Below the pieces are notes generated by a model that ran no database searches, had not been told where the DNA came from, and worked only from the letters and a program-made list of their open reading frames with translations. 64,000 nt of DNA from an uncultured Clostridia bacterium (GTDB lineage Bacteria > Bacillota > Clostridia > Oscillospirales > Ruminococcaceae): assembly GCA_947389015.1 (NCBI GenBank), contig CANDVA010000014.1, forward strand, positions 1-64,000, read 5' to 3'. Positions within the stretch are counted from its first letter, which is position 1; each line of letters opens with the position of its first letter. Position numbers and translations under genes: made by a program. This document shows, piece by piece, positions 54,100 to 62,345 of the stretch.

Positions 54100-54893
54100 C
54101 TATACCTGTGTTAAATCGCTTGTTTTTACGGCGGCGACAATTACCCCTCCAAACGTGATGACCGCACGGTCGCCCTTGAGTTCGCTTACGATATGCGGGC
54201 GGGTATACACGAACAAGGCGAGGCTGCCGCCGTTGTAGTCCTTTGAGCCTTTGCGGAGCATTACCGTACTGCCTGCCTTGATATTACCGCCCGACGCGGC
54301 AACGTCCGAGGCATTGACCCATCCGTACACGGTCGAGCCGCTGCCATCATTTATCAGGTGGTACGGGTGCGCCGTGCCCGCCGCGATGATCGTTACTTTC
54401 GCCCTGCCGGGCTTCGCTGCTGTTCCGCGCGTCCCGGTGCTTGAGGCGTAATGTGTGCTGCCCGTAAAGTCAACGACATCGCCGACCTTGAACGCCATGG
54501 ACGCGGCGGGCTTGCTTGTCGTTGCGGGTGCGGTTTCCTTGATCTGAACGGGCGACAAAATAAAGCCCTGAAACTTAACGCGCCAAAGCTGCAACCCGCG
54601 CTTTTCTTATAAGTCTTCGTGTAAAAGCGTGTGCCGCCGTATACGCTGTTTGGGGTCACGATGTCGCCGTTCGCTTCGATACGTTCCACGATAGCGACGT
54701 GTCCTGCGCTGTCCGCACCGTTGCCGACCTCGCCCTTGCTCCAACAGGCGACCGCGCCGAGGGTGGGCGTGTTTGACCGCTTGTAACCGTCCGCGGTATT
54801 CCCGTACCACATTTCGGCGTTATACTTGCTTAATGCAGGCTTTTCGCCTATGATTTCATAGAACCGCCCCCACGCATACCCCACACAGTTTGG
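54100..54893 (-). pseudogene. CHAP-domain endolysin with SH3-like repeats, frameshifted and 5'-truncated
   Basis: The upstream frame has the CHAP nucleophile text PNCVGYAWGRFYEI and AGHVAIVERI. A second frame carries KxGDVVDFTGSTHYAS and GWVNASDVA, typical SH3-like wall-binding repeats. Restoring one A at the T4/A4 run (54602-54605) joins them. The N-terminus is missing: the frame runs directly into IS3 transposase sequence at about 54891-54903. With the holin it is a decayed phage lysis module. Confidence 0.78.
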
Positions 54894-55343
54894 CAGTCAA
54901 GAAGCCACTTTTCATTTGTCTTATCCGCGTAAAATTTCCTGTTCAAAATGTTTTCGGCAGTAACCTCGGGCGTAGTTCTTATATATTTTCTGTGTTTACG
55001 GCGGCAAACAGATTTCAGCCCAAGCAGCCTCATAAGACGATATATCCTCTTGGGATTAAAGCTTGTCCTATGCTTTCTGTTGACCGTTATGGCCATCTGG
55101 CGGTAGCCTAAAATTCCATTCTGTTCTTCGTATAATTCTTTTATCCACTCAACTACCTGTTCGTTTACTGACCGGGAGCGTTGTATCCTTTAGTCCATCT
55201 TTTCCAAGCGACTCATATTTCGATACTATTTCCTGCAGCGACGACAGCTTTATCCCGTATTCTTTTGCTATCCGCTCATATGTTCCTTCTCCGTTCTTGT
55301 ACTTTAATGCCGCTTCCAATCGCTGCATATATGTTAATTTCAT
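54894..55343 (-). mobile_element. IS3-family remnant (orfA fragment and orfB fragment)
   Basis: 55149-55343 encodes a 64-residue orfA N-terminus (HTH: RLEAALKYKNGEGTYERIAK, YGIKLSSLQEIVSKY). A second frame from about 55165 down reads WIKELYEEQNGILGYRQM, then RIYRLMRLLGLKSVCRRK and ENILNRKFYADKTNEKWL, the HTH_21 and start of the rve domain of orfB. The orfA C-terminus, the orfB N-terminus and the DDE core are missing, so this is a doubly deleted element fused to the endolysin. Confidence 0.82.
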
Positions 55344-55808
55344 AAAAACACCCTCATAGTTCAGTCTTTTGTTTTTTAAACTGTCTGTTATATGGGGATT
55401 ATATCAAAAAACTGCGCTCCTTGATGATCGGACATCAGGGAGCGCAGAATTTTTTAAGAGGGTATAGAATTACAGAGAAATTCAAGAGCGGCGAGTTAGT
55501 TTAGCATAACCTGTTTGCTCAAGATTTTACTTTGATAAAAAATTCGGGGGTCAGCACTTCCGAACAAAAACCCGAAGCGACAGTTAGTCAAAGGTAATGC
55601 ATTTTGAAGAAAAAGGCTAAAAATACGGAGCACGTATTCCAATGTTTAGAGTAGGGTTAGCAAGCATAGAAAGTCCCGTATTCTTTGGGACTTTCTGACA
55701 ATTCGAGCGCAGACCCCTCGAATTTTGTTTTAGGGAACCCAGACCCCAAAACAAATACTTATAATTTAATAGGCTTAAAAAATTTTTTACAAAGGGTCTT
55801 CTCGAAAA
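55344..55808. other. gene-free stretch with hairpins upstream of the TetR/ABC operon
   Basis: A strong hairpin CTGCGCTCC..GATG / CATC..GGAGCGCAG (55412-55447) is followed by AATTTTTT and works as a plus-strand terminator. AGAAAGTCCC / GGGACTTTCT (55668-55677/55687-55696) and a T/A-rich stem around 55720-55755 (TTTGTTTT / AAAACAAA) follow. No gene is recognised. Confidence 0.5.
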
Positions 55809-55838
55809 CGGTCAACGGGGTTATAATATAATTGACCG
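55809..55838 (+). promoter_or_regulatory. promoter and inverted-repeat operator of the TetR/ABC operon
   Basis: CGGTCAA (55809-55815) and TTGACCG (55832-55838) are inverted half-sites flanking TATAAT (55822-55827). Repression by the TetR protein encoded 32 bases downstream is the simplest reading. The -35 is weak. Confidence 0.65.
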
Positions 55839-55869
55839 ATAAGTACAACATTGAAAATAGGTGAAAAAA

Positions 55870-56493
55870 ATGAACGAAAAATTCTACTCGCTGCCCAAAG
55901 AAAAGCAGCAAAAAATAATTAATGCGGGGTTTCGAGTGTTCTCGCAGAACTCCTACAAGAAAAGCCCGATGAACGAAATCGCCGATCGCGCGGGAATAAG
56001 CAAGTCGCTGCTGTTTCACTACTTTCAAAACAAGCGTGAGCTGTATCTCTTTCTGTGGGATAAGGCGTGTAAAATAACAATGGAGTACCTTACAGAATAC
56101 GGCTGTTACGAGCCGACCGACCTCTTCGAGATGATGGAGCGCGGAATGAGGGCGAAGCTCCACATGATGAAGAAATACCGCAGTATGACCGCGTTTGTGG
56201 TCAAGGCATTCTACGAGAAAGACCCCAAGGTCAATTCGGCGATACATGACAGCTATCAGAAGTATTTTGATATAAAAGCGCAGGATGCGCTGACGCGCGT
56301 CGATTCAAATGACTTCGTTGAGGGTTTCGATCTTAAGATGATGTACCGTGAAATGTATCTTGCTTCGGAGGGTTATCTGTGGGAGATAACGCAGTGGGAC
56401 GGCGAACTCGATGTTCCCAAGCTGGAAAAGGATTTCGAGGATATGCTGAAATTCTGGAAGAAAATTTATTTGAAAAAGGGGGAGCGAAAATGA
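55870..56493 (+). CDS. TetR/AcrR-family regulator
   Basis: A 207-residue protein. ATG 55870 follows AGGTGA; an upstream GTG at 55861 overlaps that site. The N-terminal HTH is KQQKIINAGFRVFSQNSYKK, then MNEIADRAGISKSLLFHYFQ, then NKRELYLFL. The C-terminal ligand domain is not assignable. Its stop overlaps the ATPase start (ATGA), so it is coupled to the transporter it presumably controls. Confidence 0.93.
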   Translation: MNEKFYSLPKEKQQKIINAGFRVFSQNSYKKSPMNEIADRAGISKSLLFHYFQNKRELYLFLWDKACKITMEYLTEYGCYEPTDLFEMMERGMRAKLHMMKKYRSMTAFVVKAFYEKDPKVNSAIHDSYQKYFDIKAQDALTRVDSNDFVEGFDLKMMYREMYLASEGYLWEITQWDGELDVPKLEKDFEDMLKFWKKIYLKKGERK

Positions 56494-57368
56494 ACGCAGT
56501 TGAAACCGTTTCTCTGACAAAATTCTACGGAAAAGCAAGGGGCGTTTCCGATGTTAATTTAACAGTCGCCGAGGGTGATTTATTCGGATTTATCGGTCCG
56601 AACGGCGCGGGAAAAAGCACCACTATCCGCATACTCACGGGGCTGATTTCCCAAACGAGCGGAACGGCGAAGATTTTCGGCAAGGACGCGGGAAAACCCG
56701 ACACTCTCGCCGATATAGGTTATATGCCATCTGAGACAAATTTTTATCACGGAATGAAAGTGCGCGAGGTAATAAAATACTCCGCCAAGCTCCGAAAATT
56801 GGATTGTACGAAAGAATCCACGCGGCTCTGCGAAAGGCTGGAACTTGACGTAAACAAAAAAATATCCGAGCTTTCGCTCGGAAACCGCAAAAAGGTATCG
56901 ATAGTCTGCGCCTTGCAGCATAAGCCGCGGCTGTGTATACTTGACGAGCCGACAAGCGGTCTTGACCCGCTTATGCAGCGCGAATTTTACGTGATCTTAG
57001 AGGAACGCAACGCGGAGGGCACGACGATTTTTTTGTCATCGCATATACTCTCCGAGATACAGAAGTACTGCAAACGCGCCGCCGTTATCCGCGAGGGGCG
57101 GCTGTTGGTTTGCGATAAAGTGGATAATCTCGTACATACCAACGCGAAAAAGGTCACGCTGTCGGGGATTTCCGAGCCGCCGAAAATCGACGGGATAGGC
57201 AATGTTGAAATTGACGGAGATACGGTTAAATTCCTGTACGGCGGCGAGCCGCGCACGCTGCTGAACACTCTCGGTAATCTGCCGATAACCGATATAAACA
57301 TTACCGAGCCTGACCTTGAGGAAATATTTATGCACTATTATAAGGAGGATAACTGTGACAATTCTTAA
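56490..57368 (+). CDS. ABC-2 type transporter ATP-binding protein
   Basis: A 292-residue ABC ATPase. ATG 56490 has GGGGGAG upstream. Walker A is GPNGAGKST (about 38-46), signature LSLGNRKKVSIVCAL, Walker B LCILDEPTSGLDPL and the H-loop SSHILSEI. The short C-terminal DUF4162-like tail is normal for drug/antibiotic exporters. The gene overlaps the permease by 14 bases. Confidence 0.95.
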   Translation: MNAVETVSLTKFYGKARGVSDVNLTVAEGDLFGFIGPNGAGKSTTIRILTGLISQTSGTAKIFGKDAGKPDTLADIGYMPSETNFYHGMKVREVIKYSAKLRKLDCTKESTRLCERLELDVNKKISELSLGNRKKVSIVCALQHKPRLCILDEPTSGLDPLMQREFYVILEERNAEGTTIFLSSHILSEIQKYCKRAAVIREGRLLVCDKVDNLVHTNAKKVTLSGISEPPKIDGIGNVEIDGDTVKFLYGGEPRTLLNTLGNLPITDINITEPDLEEIFMHYYKEDNCDNS

Positions 57369-58140
57369 ACACGAAATTCGTCAAGGGAGAAATTCGCTCA
57401 TAATCTGGACAGCGGTGATTGCGTTTATGCTGGGCGTTTGTATTCTTATTTATCCCGAAATGTCCAAGCAAATGGACGGCATAAGCGAAGCGTTCGCAAA
57501 TATGGGCGGATTTTCGGCAGCGTTCGGAATGGACAAAATAAACTTCGGAGAGTTTATCGGTTTTTTCGGCGTGGAGTGCGGTAACGTTCTGGGACTTGGC
57601 GGCGCGTTTTACGCAGCATTGACGGGAATTTCCGCGCTCTCCAAGGAGGAGCGCGAGCACACCGCCGAGTTTCTGCTCACCCACCCCATAAGCAGACAGA
57701 ATGTTGTTGCGCAAAAGCTCGTTTCCGTAATCTTACAAATTATTATTTTAAACGCGGCGGCTGTCGGCATTACCTCTTTATCGTCACTGATTATCGGCGA
57801 AACTCCCGATATAAAGCCGATTATGCTGATGTTCGCGGCATATCTCATAATGCAAATTGAAACGGCCGCTATATGCTTCGGAATATCCGCGTTTATTGGC
57901 AGGGGCGGACTTGGCTTGGGGTTAGGACTGGCGGCGGCGTTCTATTTTATGAATATCGTCGCGAACCTCACCGAGAGCTCGGCATTTCTGAAATACATAA
58001 CTCCGTTTGGCTACACCGACAGCGCGGATATTATCGCGGACGGGCACATTGAATTTAAGTATCTGGTGGTAGGCTTGGTTATTACCGTTATCGGGATATG
58101 CGCGGCGTTTTGGAAATATCAAAGGAAAGATATTTCATAG
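57355..58140 (+). CDS. ABC-2 type transporter permease
   Basis: A 261-residue membrane protein. GTG 57355 is selected by AAGGAGG (57342-57348). It starts TILKHEIRQGRNSLIIW and has six hydrophobic segments and a cytoplasmic LTHPISRQNVVAQKLV loop typical of ABC2_membrane_2/5-type permeases. It is the last gene of the TetR operon and converges on the second exporter with one base between stops. Confidence 0.9.
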   Translation: MTILKHEIRQGRNSLIIWTAVIAFMLGVCILIYPEMSKQMDGISEAFANMGGFSAAFGMDKINFGEFIGFFGVECGNVLGLGGAFYAALTGISALSKEEREHTAEFLLTHPISRQNVVAQKLVSVILQIIILNAAAVGITSLSSLIIGETPDIKPIMLMFAAYLIMQIETAAICFGISAFIGRGGLGLGLGLAAAFYFMNIVANLTESSAFLKYITPFGYTDSADIIADGHIEFKYLVVGLVITVIGICAAFWKYQRKDIS

Positions 58141-58141
58141 C

Positions 58142-59782
58142 TTATTGCGCTGCTATTTTCCCATTTTCCAGCGTATAAATTTTATCGCATATTTCAACGG
58201 TCGATTTGTCATGTGTCACGATAATACAAATATTATTTTCGGCAAGTTTTTTAACGGTAGATTGAAACAGCTTTATCGTTTCCTGATCGAGATTAGCTGT
58301 CGGCTCGTCGAAAATAAAAACGCCATTTTTGTATATAGCTCTGGCAATCGCGATACGCTGTGCCTGACCGCTCGACACGGTATTTCCGCCCTCTCCGAGA
58401 ACGGTATCAAAACCGTTATCCAAAGTTTGAATATAATCAAAAATATTTGCGCCGACAGCAGCTGCCTTTAATTTTTCAATGTCGGAATTATTTGATATTG
58501 CGATGTTTTCGGCGATAGTTCCCGAAAACAAATAATCCTCGGGAGGGACGTATGCGACATGCGAAATTATATCCTTTCCCGAAAACGTTTCCGCACCGCA
58601 TTGCAAAGCAACACTGCCGTTCGTAGGCGAATACAAGCCCATCAGCAATTTAAGCAGCGTACTCTTTCCGCTGCCGCTTTTGCCTACTATTCCCGTAACC
58701 TCTCCCTTTCGGAATGATAGATCGACCTCGTTCAAAATACTATCTCCGGGAGTATATGCAAAGCTGAGAGCTTCCGCAACAAGCATATCTGCGGCTGATG
58801 AAAAGGACGCGCCGACGCGTTCCTCAGACAGCTCATAAACGCCGCCTATTCTTTTTGCTGACGCGAGCGCTTGACCTGTCAATGCTACAGCCGAAGGAAA
58901 TTTCGTGATCGGTATTATGATATAATTAAGCAGTTGGACTATCATAATAAGACTGCCGACCGTAGTTTCTCCGGACAGCACAAAAAACGAACCCAAACCA
59001 AGCGCCACCAGCGACACAATATTTCCCGAAAGCGTTCCGACAAAGACCGCCAAGCCTTCCCAAACGCCTAAACGAATGCCGCTTTTCAGCTTATCTTTAT
59101 AAGTTTTTTCTACTTTCTCAACGGTTTTGGACTGCATTGAATACGCTTTGATAAGTATTATTTTATTCAAATTCTCCTGCATTACGCTGCGGTTCAGTTC
59201 GTCGTTTGCTTTATCGGCGGCGCTTAATTTCTGCAGCCGAGGAGTGAGCGCTCCCGTTAAAAGCATTGTCAGCGGCGTGAGCACAATAAGTATCAGCGCT
59301 ATCTTCCAATTAAGAAAAAATAACGCCACAGCAGCAAGCAGCGCGGAAACCGTACCGCCCACAATATTCTCCGCCACCGCGGTAAAACAGGAGCTTACCG
59401 CCTGAACGTCCGCCGTAAGTATCGTCGTCAGCTTGCCGCTGTGTTGCTTTGAGATCTCCGCAAGCTTTCGCGTGACGATAACTCCCATAAGTTCCTTTCG
59501 CAATTCTCTTTCGGTCACGCCGTATATGTATTTTGCCAGAACGGAATTTGCCATAACGGCGACGCCGTCCAGAATTATCGCCGCGGCGCAGTATAAAGCG
59601 ACCGTAAGCAAAGAATTCTCCGTATTTCCGACCGCGATATCAATAAACATCTTCATAAAGTACGCGAAGCACAACTGAATTATGGGAATACAAATTGCAA
59701 AAAAGATATACGCCACGGTTTGCGGACGGCATTTTTTGGTTCTTGCCATTATCCATTTAAAGCCGTATTCGTCTTTTTTCAT
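58142..59782 (-). CDS. ABC exporter (fused permease/ATPase, MdlB-like)
   Basis: A protein of about 546 residues: an N-terminal six-helix exporter domain (about 20-300), then an ATPase domain with Walker A GKSGSGKST, Q-loop VAYVPPEDYLFS, signature VSSGQAQRIAIARA and Walker B VFIFDEPTANLDQE. ATG 59782 is favoured by GGGAGG seven bases upstream; another ATG two codons earlier lies too close. It starts just after the TetR stop (59785). A homodimeric lipid, peptide or drug exporter is likely. Confidence 0.93.
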   Translation of the reverse strand: MKKDEYGFKWIMARTKKCRPQTVAYIFFAICIPIIQLCFAYFMKMFIDIAVGNTENSLLTVALYCAAAIILDGVAVMANSVLAKYIYGVTERELRKELMGVIVTRKLAEISKQHSGKLTTILTADVQAVSSCFTAVAENIVGGTVSALLAAVALFFLNWKIALILIVLTPLTMLLTGALTPRLQKLSAADKANDELNRSVMQENLNKIILIKAYSMQSKTVEKVEKTYKDKLKSGIRLGVWEGLAVFVGTLSGNIVSLVALGLGSFFVLSGETTVGSLIMIVQLLNYIIIPITKFPSAVALTGQALASAKRIGGVYELSEERVGASFSSAADMLVAEALSFAYTPGDSILNEVDLSFRKGEVTGIVGKSGSGKSTLLKLLMGLYSPTNGSVALQCGAETFSGKDIISHVAYVPPEDYLFSGTIAENIAISNNSDIEKLKAAAVGANIFDYIQTLDNGFDTVLGEGGNTVSSGQAQRIAIARAIYKNGVFIFDEPTANLDQETIKLFQSTVKKLAENNICIIVTHDKSTVEICDKIYTLENGKIAAQ

Positions 59783-59784
59783 GA

Positions 59785-60435
59785 TCATTCCTCCCGATTT
59801 GGCAATATGCTGCCGAGAAAATCCTCGGCTGATTTTCTGTCGCTGTTATCCTCAAACAGATCCAATCCCATTTTCGACAGCGTCTCGATGATAAAATCGA
59901 ACTTGTGCTTTGTTTCCTCGACAGTTGCGGGAAAGAGCGACGGTATAAACCAGAAATCAATAAGCGGCAACAGCTCCGCGATCTCCTTCGCGTATTCGGT
60001 CTTTATTGAACCGTCGCGCTTGCCCTCTTCCAGCAGCTTCAGCCACAACGGAGTAAGGTGCTTTAGGTTTGACTCGATAGCCGCCATTAAAATATGAGGG
60101 TCCTTCAGAATAGGCACGGCTTGAGCGTTGAGAGTGTTTCGCTCGGTATCCGCGCGGTTTATTCTTAACAGCTCGCGTATTTTTTGTAGTCCGTTCAGAT
60201 CGGAGCGGTTCTCGACTGCGCTGAACGGATTGTTATCCAAAAACAATTGTTCGCCCAACGCCAGCATTATTTCCTCTTTCGACTTATAATGATGATAAAT
60301 AGCGCCCTTGGATAGCCCGCACTTTTCGGTGATATCCTGCATAGTAGCCGCGTCGTAGCCCTTTTGCGCAAACACCTCGCCCGCTGCCGCGAGAATTTTC
60401 CTTTTGGATAACAGCGTTTTTTCTTCTTGTTTCAT
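59785..60435 (-). CDS. TetR/AcrR-family regulator of the MdlB-like exporter
   Basis: A protein of about 216 residues. ATG 60435 follows GAAAGGAC; the longer frame lacks a site. HTH: KRKILAAAGEVFAQKGYDAA, then MQDITEKCGLSKGAIYHHYK. The C-terminal domain is divergent. It is encoded two bases upstream of the exporter gene and is preceded by a perfect palindrome, so autoregulation of both genes is expected. Confidence 0.93.
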   Translation of the reverse strand: MKQEEKTLLSKRKILAAAGEVFAQKGYDAATMQDITEKCGLSKGAIYHHYKSKEEIMLALGEQLFLDNNPFSAVENRSDLNGLQKIRELLRINRADTERNTLNAQAVPILKDPHILMAAIESNLKHLTPLWLKLLEEGKRDGSIKTEYAKEIAELLPLIDFWFIPSLFPATVEETKHKFDFIIETLSKMGLDLFEDNSDRKSAEDFLGSILPNREE

Positions 60436-60451
60436 ACTTCTGTCCTTTCTA

Positions 60452-60508
60452 TAAAACAAACCGACTAAAGGTTTGTTTTATTATAACATTTTATTTTAGA
60501 ATTGTCAA
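60452..60508 (-). promoter_or_regulatory. consensus promoter and 11-base palindromic operator of the second TetR operon
   Basis: Minus strand TTGACA (60503-60508), 17 bases, TATAAT (60480-60485). TAAAACAAACC (60452-60462) and GGTTTGTTTTA (60470-60480) form a perfect palindrome touching the -10 and the start site, the usual place for TetR-type repression. Confidence 0.75.
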
Positions 60509-60581
60509 TAGGGGTTTTAAAAAAACATTATTTTTGCAAAAAACGCTACAAAATGAAGAAAATCGCAAACAAAAGGTGAAT

Positions 60582-60645
60582 TCTCACAATATTCACTGAA
60601 AATTCACTATTTTCACTTGACAAAACCGAATTTTCGGTATATAAT
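60582..60645 (+). promoter_or_regulatory. consensus promoter with repeats for the AlbA_2 gene
   Basis: TTGACA (60617-60622), 17 bases, TATAAT (60640-60645). The spacer contains ACCGAA-TT-TTCGGT (60625-60638), a perfect inverted repeat. Upstream, TTCAC recurs at 60592, 60603 and 60612. Confidence 0.7.
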
Positions 60646-60672
60646 ACAATAAAATACTTGTGAGGTGGAAAT

Positions 60673-61965
60673 ATGAAATTTGAAAATGAAAACACGGAAT
60701 ACAAAAGTGTTGCCGCGGACGGTATTTACAAAAGCGTTATTGCGTTCGCCAATACGAACGGCGGCATTATATATGTCGGTTACGATGATGACGGAAACGC
60801 TGCCGGGGTCGACGATGTGGATAACGTATACACGCAAATCACCAATACTGTACGTGACAGTATTTCGCCCGATATTACTATGTTTACAAAATATACATTG
60901 CAGGATAATAACACTATTTTGATCGAGGTGTCGGAGGGAACGGCAAAACCGTATTACATCAAGTCCAAAGGAATAAAGCCGTCGGGAGTTTATGTGCGGC
61001 AGGGAGCGTCCTCCGTGCAGGCTTCTCAAGAGCAAATACGAATGATGATAAAGTTGTCCTACGGAGATGTTTTTGAATCATCTCGTTCACTTAATCAGGA
61101 GCTTACTTTTGAACAGACTCGCGCGATGTTCACTCGTCAAAATGTAGATTTCTCGGCTGAAAAATTCCCCGCTTTGGGAATACAAAATATTTCCGATAAA
61201 ATGTATACAAATCTGGCGCTGGTTGTTTCCGATCAATGCGAACATACGATAAAGATCGCTGTTTTTGCGGACGCATCAAACACGGTTTTTAAGGCGCACA
61301 AGGAATTTGGCGGGTCAATTCTTAAACAAGTTGACGAAGCGTATGAATATCTTGTGTTGTGCAATCAGAACCGCTCTGTATTCGCGAGAATTACTCGCCT
61401 CGATCACTGGGATTATCCGCCTGAAGCTATTCGCGAAGCGCTGCTGAACGCCGTTGTACACAGAGAATACGCCCTCAGCGGAAGCATCATTATAAACATC
61501 AATGATGCTTTTATGGAGTTCGTTTCATTGGGCGGGCTTGTCCCAGGGCTGTCTTCCGACGATATAAAAAGCGGAATATCTCAGCCGCGTAACCGTAACA
61601 TGGCGGAAATATTTCATCGTCTTAATTATATCGAATCTTACGGAACCGGCATACGAAGAATTTACGCGCTATATGAAAACTGCTCCGAAAAGCCTCAAAT
61701 TGAGATCACATCGGGTACGTTCAGGATAATCCTCCCCAACATGAACCAAGAAGGAAATAATATAAACTCCGCTCCCGCCATAAAAAAACAATGGCAAATC
61801 GTTATTGACTATTTGACCCAACATGGGGAGGTAACGGATGCCGAGTTGCGAGAACTATTGGCGGTAAAAAAGACAAGAGCATATACGCTTGCAAAGGAAA
61901 TGGAGGCTGCGGGCTTAATCTTTGTGTCGGGACGCGGTGAAAATAAGAAATACCAACTTAAATAA
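60673..61965 (+). CDS. AlbA_2 (Schlafen-like) domain protein with GHKL-type fold and winged helix
   Basis: A 430-residue protein. The AlbA_2 domain (about 1-125) shows TEYKS and IAFANTNGGIIYVGYDDDG. The middle (about 240-360) carries REALLNAVVHREY and a SYGTGIRRIY text of the HATPase_c_4 type, and the C-terminus (about 370-430) is a winged helix (VTDAELRELLAVKKTRAYTL). Such proteins are DNA-binding regulators common beside mobile elements. GTGAGGTGG precedes ATG 60673. It sits immediately upstream of the truncated tRNA. Confidence 0.88.
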   Translation: MKFENENTEYKSVAADGIYKSVIAFANTNGGIIYVGYDDDGNAAGVDDVDNVYTQITNTVRDSISPDITMFTKYTLQDNNTILIEVSEGTAKPYYIKSKGIKPSGVYVRQGASSVQASQEQIRMMIKLSYGDVFESSRSLNQELTFEQTRAMFTRQNVDFSAEKFPALGIQNISDKMYTNLALVVSDQCEHTIKIAVFADASNTVFKAHKEFGGSILKQVDEAYEYLVLCNQNRSVFARITRLDHWDYPPEAIREALLNAVVHREYALSGSIIININDAFMEFVSLGGLVPGLSSDDIKSGISQPRNRNMAEIFHRLNYIESYGTGIRRIYALYENCSEKPQIEITSGTFRIILPNMNQEGNNINSAPAIKKQWQIVIDYLTQHGEVTDAELRELLAVKKTRAYTLAKEMEAAGLIFVSGRGENKKYQLK

Positions 61966-61984
61966 ATTCCCTATCGTGACATTG

Positions 61985-62041
61985 CCCTCAGGTGCCAGTG
62001 TCCGCAAGGACGTGTGGGTTCAATTCCCACCACCCGCACCA
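61985..62041 (+). pseudogene. truncated tRNA-Leu (3' half only)
   Basis: The sequence from CCCTCAGGTGCC through a class II variable arm (GTCCGCAAGGAC), the T-arm GTGGGTTCAATTCCCAC and an acceptor end CCCGCACCA (62033-62041) is the 3' part of a leucine tRNA. The 5' acceptor, D-arm and anticodon are missing. Such a duplicate 3' end is the classic scar of an element that used a tRNA-Leu gene as attachment site. Confidence 0.8.
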
Positions 62042-62143
62042 ATGGGGTTGCCGATAAATGGCTTAGCTAAACCGTTTGTCCGCTATTCGGGCAAAACAAA
62101 AGATAGAAAACAGCTTTGTAAAGCCATTTTTCGCCCTTGGGTG

Positions 62144-62230
62144 TGGTGCCGGTGGTGGGACTTGAACCCACACGATGTTGCCATCAACGGATTTTGAGTC
62201 CGTCTCGTCTGCCAATTCCAACACACCGGC
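62144..62230 (-). tRNA. tRNA-Leu(CAA)
   Basis: On the minus strand the acceptor GCCGGTG pairs with CACCGGC and CCA is encoded. The anticodon arm ACGGA-CTCAAAA-TCCGT gives anticodon CAA. A long variable arm and a GGTTCAAGTCC T-loop are present. Intact. Confidence 0.96.
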
Positions 62231-62245
62231 TTATATCACCTAGAT

Positions 62246-62274
62246 ATTATACCACACTTCCACGTTTTTGTCAA
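62246..62274 (-). promoter_or_regulatory. consensus promoter of tRNA-Leu(CAA)
   Basis: Minus strand TTGACA (62269-62274), 17 bases, TATAAT (62246-62251); the tRNA starts 15 bases after the -10 box. Confidence 0.88.
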
Positions 62275-62308
62275 GGGGATAATATCAATTTTTCCAAATA
62301 AAAACAGT

Positions 62309-62337
62309 CTGCCAAGTGAACACGTTCTACTTGGCAG
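62309..62337 (-). terminator. terminator after the broken REC/TPR/DUF6273 gene
   Basis: CTGCCAAGT (62309-62317) pairs with ACTTGGCAG (62329-62337). On the minus strand it is followed by ACTGTTTTTA. Confidence 0.75.
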
Positions 62338-62345
62338 ATCGTATT

